Shown one piece after another: positions 61,192 to 64,000 of a DNA stretch of 64,000 nt. Both the position numbers and the translations under genes were made by a program. The notes beneath the pieces are model-generated. The model ran no database searches and was not told the DNA's origin. It was given only the letters and a program-made list of their open reading frames with translations. Origin of the DNA: Agrobacterium salinitolerans (lineage in GTDB: Bacteria; Pseudomonadota; Alphaproteobacteria; Rhizobiales; Rhizobiaceae); the NCBI RefSeq assembly GCF_002008225.1, contig NZ_MRDH01000013.1, positions 1-64,000 of the forward strand, read 5' to 3'. The stretch's first letter is position 1; each line of letters begins with the position of its first letter.

Positions 61192-62589
61192 ATGAACCGC
61201 ATCATTCCACTCATCCTGGCAGTCGCTCTCTTTATGGAGCAGATGGACTCCACCGTCATCGCCACCTCGCTGCCGGCAATTGCCGCCGATCTTCATGTCG
61301 GCCCGATCACGCTCAAGCTCGCATTGACGGCCTATATGGTGGCGCTAGCGATCTTCATTCCCATCAGCGGCTGGATGGCCGACAAATATGGCGCGAAGAA
61401 AATCTTCCGTTTCGCCATCGGCGTTTTTGTGGTGGGGTCGATCTGCTGCGCGGTGTCGTCCTCGGTGTTCGAATTCGTACTTTCGCGTTTTTTGCAGGGC
61501 ATGGGCGGGGCCATGATGACGCCCGTCGGACGTCTCGTGCTTTTGCGCACGACCAAGCGCAGCGAACTCGTCTCCGCCATGGCGCTGCTGACGATCCCCG
61601 GACTCGTCGGACCGCTCACCGGACCGCCCATCGGCGGTTTCATTACCACCTATTTTTCATGGCACTGGATTTTCCTCATCAACGTGCCGATCGGTATCAT
61701 TGGCATCTGGCTGTCGACGATCTTCCTGCCGGAAATCGAAACGACAAATCCGCCGCCGATGGACGGCAAGGGCTTCGTGCTTTCAGGCATCGCCGCCTCC
61801 GGCGTGGTGTTCGGCCTCTCCGTCGTCAGCCTGCCCGCGCTGCCGCCGGCAATCGGCATCGCCTCGACCATCATCGGTTTCATCTGCGGTTTTCTTTATC
61901 TGCGCCACGCCGCGCGCCACCCTGCCCCCATTCTGGATTTTCGCATCTTTCAGAACGCGACCTTCCGGGCGGCTTCCGTCGGCGGCACCGTTTTCCGCAT
62001 TTCCACGGGCGCCATACCCTTCCTGATGCCGCTGATGCTGCAGATCGGTTTCGGGCTGAACCCGTTCCAGTCGGGCATGATCACCTTTGCCGGCGCAATC
62101 GGCGCGATCACCACGAAATTCATGGCCAAGCGAGTGTTTGCGGCAACCGGATTTCGCTCGACGCTGATCGGGGCCGGCATCGTCGGCGCGTTCACGACGC
62201 TTGCCAACAGCTTTTTCACGCCTGAAACACCCTATCCGCTCATCATGATCTTTCTGGTGACGGCAGGATTTGCCCGGTCCTTCTTCTTCACCGGGTCGAA
62301 TGCGCTCAGCTATTCCGATATCGAGGACAGGCAGGCCAGCCAGGCGACCTCGATGGCGTCGGTGTTGCAGCAGATCAGCCTCGCGCTGGGCGTGGCTTTC
62401 GCCGCCTCCATTCTGGAAGTCAGCAGCACGATGTCCGGCACGCACCTGCAGCTCGCCGATTTCCACATCGCTTTCACTATCGTCGCACTGGTATCGCTGT
62501 TCGCCATAGTGCCGATCATCCGCATGGACGGCAATGCCGGGGCGGCCGTCTCCGGCCACCGCGGCAAGGTCTCGCAACCGGCGGAGTGA
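61192..62589 (+). CDS. MFS transporter, DHA2-type drug efflux
   Basis: 465 residues from ATG 61192 (MNRIIPLILAVALFMEQMDS), where the first TM segment begins; the open frame starts at 61102 but the extra 30 residues are not hydrophobic and are not family-like. The pattern of TM segments, the DSTVIATSLP motif after TM1 and RFLQGMGGAMMTPVGRL near residue 105-121 are typical of the 14-TM DHA2 group of proton-driven exporters. Divergent from the MBL-fold gene with 210 bp between starts. Substrate unknown. Confidence 0.9.
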   Translation: MNRIIPLILAVALFMEQMDSTVIATSLPAIAADLHVGPITLKLALTAYMVALAIFIPISGWMADKYGAKKIFRFAIGVFVVGSICCAVSSSVFEFVLSRFLQGMGGAMMTPVGRLVLLRTTKRSELVSAMALLTIPGLVGPLTGPPIGGFITTYFSWHWIFLINVPIGIIGIWLSTIFLPEIETTNPPPMDGKGFVLSGIAASGVVFGLSVVSLPALPPAIGIASTIIGFICGFLYLRHAARHPAPILDFRIFQNATFRAASVGGTVFRISTGAIPFLMPLMLQIGFGLNPFQSGMITFAGAIGAITTKFMAKRVFAATGFRSTLIGAGIVGAFTTLANSFFTPETPYPLIMIFLVTAGFARSFFFTGSNALSYSDIEDRQASQATSMASVLQQISLALGVAFAASILEVSSTMSGTHLQLADFHIAFTIVALVSLFAIVPIIRMDGNAGAAVSGHRGKVSQPAE

Positions 62590-62695
62590 TTAAAGCGTCC
62601 TTTGTGCGCCCGTTTGGGCGTACAAAGGACGCTTTAACTCTTTGAATCTGGGCACCGTTACGGACAAAAATCGAATATGGCTTTCTGTCCGATGC
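62590..62695. repeat. RIME-like element between convergent genes
   Basis: A 22-bp stem with one non-Watson-Crick pair (TTAAAGCGTCCTTTGTGCGC on the left arm, 62590-62637) followed by a second hairpin CGGACA...TGTCCG (about 62661-62691). It overlaps the end of the MFS gene and reaches the rlmE stop. Confidence 0.75.
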
Positions 62696-62696
62696 G

Positions 62697-63437
62697 CTAG
62701 TCTTCGGAAGCCTCTCCGGCCTCCATATCGACCTGCGGCGCGTTCTTGCGGCCCTTGAAGTGTTTGGCAAGCAGGAACATTTCCACCGACTCCGAACGTG
62801 ACGAGGCCGGTTTGATATGCAAGACTTGCTTGAAGTTCTTCTTGAGCATGTCCAGCAGCTGCTTTTCCGTGCCGCCCTGGAAGGTCTTGGCAAGGAAGTG
62901 CCCGCCCTCCGCCAGCACCTGAACGGCAAAATCGGCCGCGACTTCGCACAGATGCATGGTGCGGATGTGGTCGGTCTTCTGGTGCCCGGTGGTGGGCGCG
63001 GCCATATCCGACAGCACCAGATCAGGCGTACCGCCGACGGCCTCCATCAGCTTTTCCGGCGCGCTCGGATCGAGGAAGTCCAGCTGCAGGATTTTCACGC
63101 CGGGAATAGGATCGATCTCGAGGAAATCGATGGCCGCAACGCGAATGTCATCTTCTGTCGAATCCGTCACCTTTGAGGCGATCTGCGACCAGCTGCCGGG
63201 TGCGGCGCCGAGATCGATGATGCGGCGTGCGCCCTTCAGAATCTCATGCTTGTCGTTGATTTCCAACAGCTTGAAGGCGGCGCGGGCGCGATAGCCCTCA
63301 AGCCTGGCGCGCTGCACATAAGGGTCATTGATATGACGTTCCAGCCAGCGGCGCGACGAGGCCTTTAGCTTGGTCTTCTTGACCTTCTGGCCGATCTTGC
63401 GGCCGGTGCGGTTGTTGCTTGTCGGCGCCTTGCTCAT
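62697..63437 (-). CDS. rlmE: 23S rRNA 2'-O-methyltransferase (U2552)
   Basis: Methylates the 2'-OH of U2552 in the A loop of 23S rRNA; also called RrmJ/FtsJ. 246 residues from ATG 63437 (the frame is open upstream to 63500 but runs into the Ppx/GppA gene). Lys-Asp-Lys-Glu catalytic residues lie in [33 protein letters not shown] and [21 protein letters not shown] is SAM motif I. It overlaps the Ppx/GppA gene by 4 bp. Confidence 0.95.
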   Translation of the reverse strand: MSKAPTSNNRTGRKIGQKVKKTKLKASSRRWLERHINDPYVQRARLEGYRARAAFKLLEINDKHEILKGARRIIDLGAAPGSWSQIASKVTDSTEDDIRVAAIDFLEIDPIPGVKILQLDFLDPSAPEKLMEAVGGTPDLVLSDMAAPTTGHQKTDHIRTMHLCEVAADFAVQVLAEGGHFLAKTFQGGTEKQLLDMLKKNFKQVLHIKPASSRSESVEMFLLAKHFKGRKNAPQVDMEAGEASED

Positions 63438-64000
63438 GTCAAACCTTCCGTCCTGTCCTGCCGTGCCATCTGCATGCGCCTTATCCGGTTGCGCCGCCAT
63501 GCGCCGTCATCCGCCATCATATCCGTCAGCAGGCCTTCGCGAAGGCCGCGATCCGCCACGCGCATGCGCCGCGCCGGCCAGCGGCGGCGAATGGCCTCAA
63601 GGATGGCGCAGCCGGCCAGAACCAGATCGGCCCTGTCAGGCCCGATGCAGGCATTGGCAGCGCGGCCCGCGAAATCCCATGCCAGAAGCTTGTCCTGCAT
63701 GGCCGTCACCTCGGCATCGGAAAGCCAGAGGCCATCCACCTTGCGGCGGTCATAGCGTGGCAGATCGAGATGGACGCCGGCAAGCGTCGTCACGGTGCCC
63801 GAGGTCCCGATCAGGTGAAAATCCTCGTGATGGGTCTGCGGCGCGAGAGGCGGGCAGTGGAAGGCGTCGAGCAGCCCTTCGACTTCCCCCACCATGGCGG
63901 CGAAAACATCCGGCGTCACATCGCGCCCGCCATGACGTTCCGAAAGCGTGACGACACCGACCGGCAACGAGGTCCAGTGGGTGATGTGATTGGCGAGCCG
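63434..64000 (-). CDS. Ppx/GppA phosphatase (C-terminal part)
   Basis: A 3' fragment of at least 188 residues; the frame is open to the window edge (continuing as ...[17 protein letters not shown]). [20 protein letters not shown] (a Ppx/GppA ATP/phosphate loop) and [22 protein letters not shown] with RGLREG (about 40 residues from the end) are typical of exopolyphosphatase/guanosine pentaphosphatase. It probably degrades polyphosphate or pppGpp. Ends in a 4-bp overlap with rlmE. Confidence 0.9.
   Translation of the reverse strand, partial: RLANHITHWTSLPVGVVTLSERHGGRDVTPDVFAAMVGEVEGLLDAFHCPPLAPQTHHEDFHLIGTSGTVTTLAGVHLDLPRYDRRKVDGLWLSDAEVTAMQDKLLAWDFAGRAANACIGPDRADLVLAGCAILEAIRRRWPARRMRVADRGLREGLLTDMMADDGAWRRNRIRRMQMARQDRTEGLT

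Overview
The window is a chromosomal segment of an alphaproteobacterium of the Rhizobium/Agrobacterium group, most likely the Agrobacterium tumefaciens species complex. The reasons are the short HisG with a separate HisZ, a mannosylfructose-phosphate synthase/phosphatase pair (a hallmark of Agrobacterium), a polyprenyl diphosphate synthase of the CoQ10-type pathway, DUF1217, DUF3422, DUF2007 and DUF1127 proteins, and several intergenic palindromic elements of the rhizobial RIME type. Coding density is high and the base composition is even. I see no rRNA, tRNA, CRISPR array, transposase, prophage or integrase.

Layout. 1-3843: histidine and histidyl-tRNA operon on the minus strand (hisS, a VOC protein, hisZ, hisG). 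4036-5331: a RelBE-like toxin-antitoxin pair with its own operator palindrome, then an orphan methyltransferase-like gene. 5357-7399: LysR regulator divergent from a YeiH-type exporter. 7415-10419: a small exported protein, Tag glycosylase, an L,D-transpeptidase, a well-formed candidate small RNA (9586-9700) and an outer-membrane barrel protein. 10629-15815: glycolate oxidase operon glcD-glcE-glcF with a divergent LysR regulator and an inverted-repeat element between glcD and glcE. 15826-20483: DUF3422 protein, a GntR/FCD regulator with a near-consensus promoter, then mfpsA-mfppB. 20720-26719: Nudix hydrolase, PiT phosphate transporter, rsmE, gshA, a DUF1127 protein and a cysteine-bearing LysR regulator.

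26756-33588: a six-repeat DUF1217 protein, DUF6101, ubiA, a MipA/OmpV protein and cfa. 33757-40924: tex and purD (divergent), a small exported CxxC protein, a chemoreceptor and a DUF523 protein. 41157-48329: glyQ and glyS separated by lemA, a second-type EPSP synthase (aroA) and a DUF2207 membrane protein. 48430-55268: small membrane protein, S49 peptidase, tRNA-modifying methyltransferase, DUF2007, polyprenyl diphosphate synthase, TPR protein, ispE and a MoaB/MogA protein. 55504-64000: Tat-exported dienelactone hydrolase, alcohol dehydrogenase, MAPEG protein, guaB, Tat-exported metallo-beta-lactamase-fold protein divergent from a DHA2-type MFS transporter, rlmE and the 3' end of a Ppx/GppA phosphatase that runs off the window.

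Most genes are housekeeping. The parts most worth a second look are the candidate sRNA at 9586-9700, the EPSP synthase that resembles the fungal AROM domain and separates LemA from DUF2207, three copies of a MITE-like element with ~45-bp terminal inverted repeats, the six-repeat DUF1217 protein with a coiled-coil insertion, and the autoregulatory palindrome in front of the toxin-antitoxin pair.
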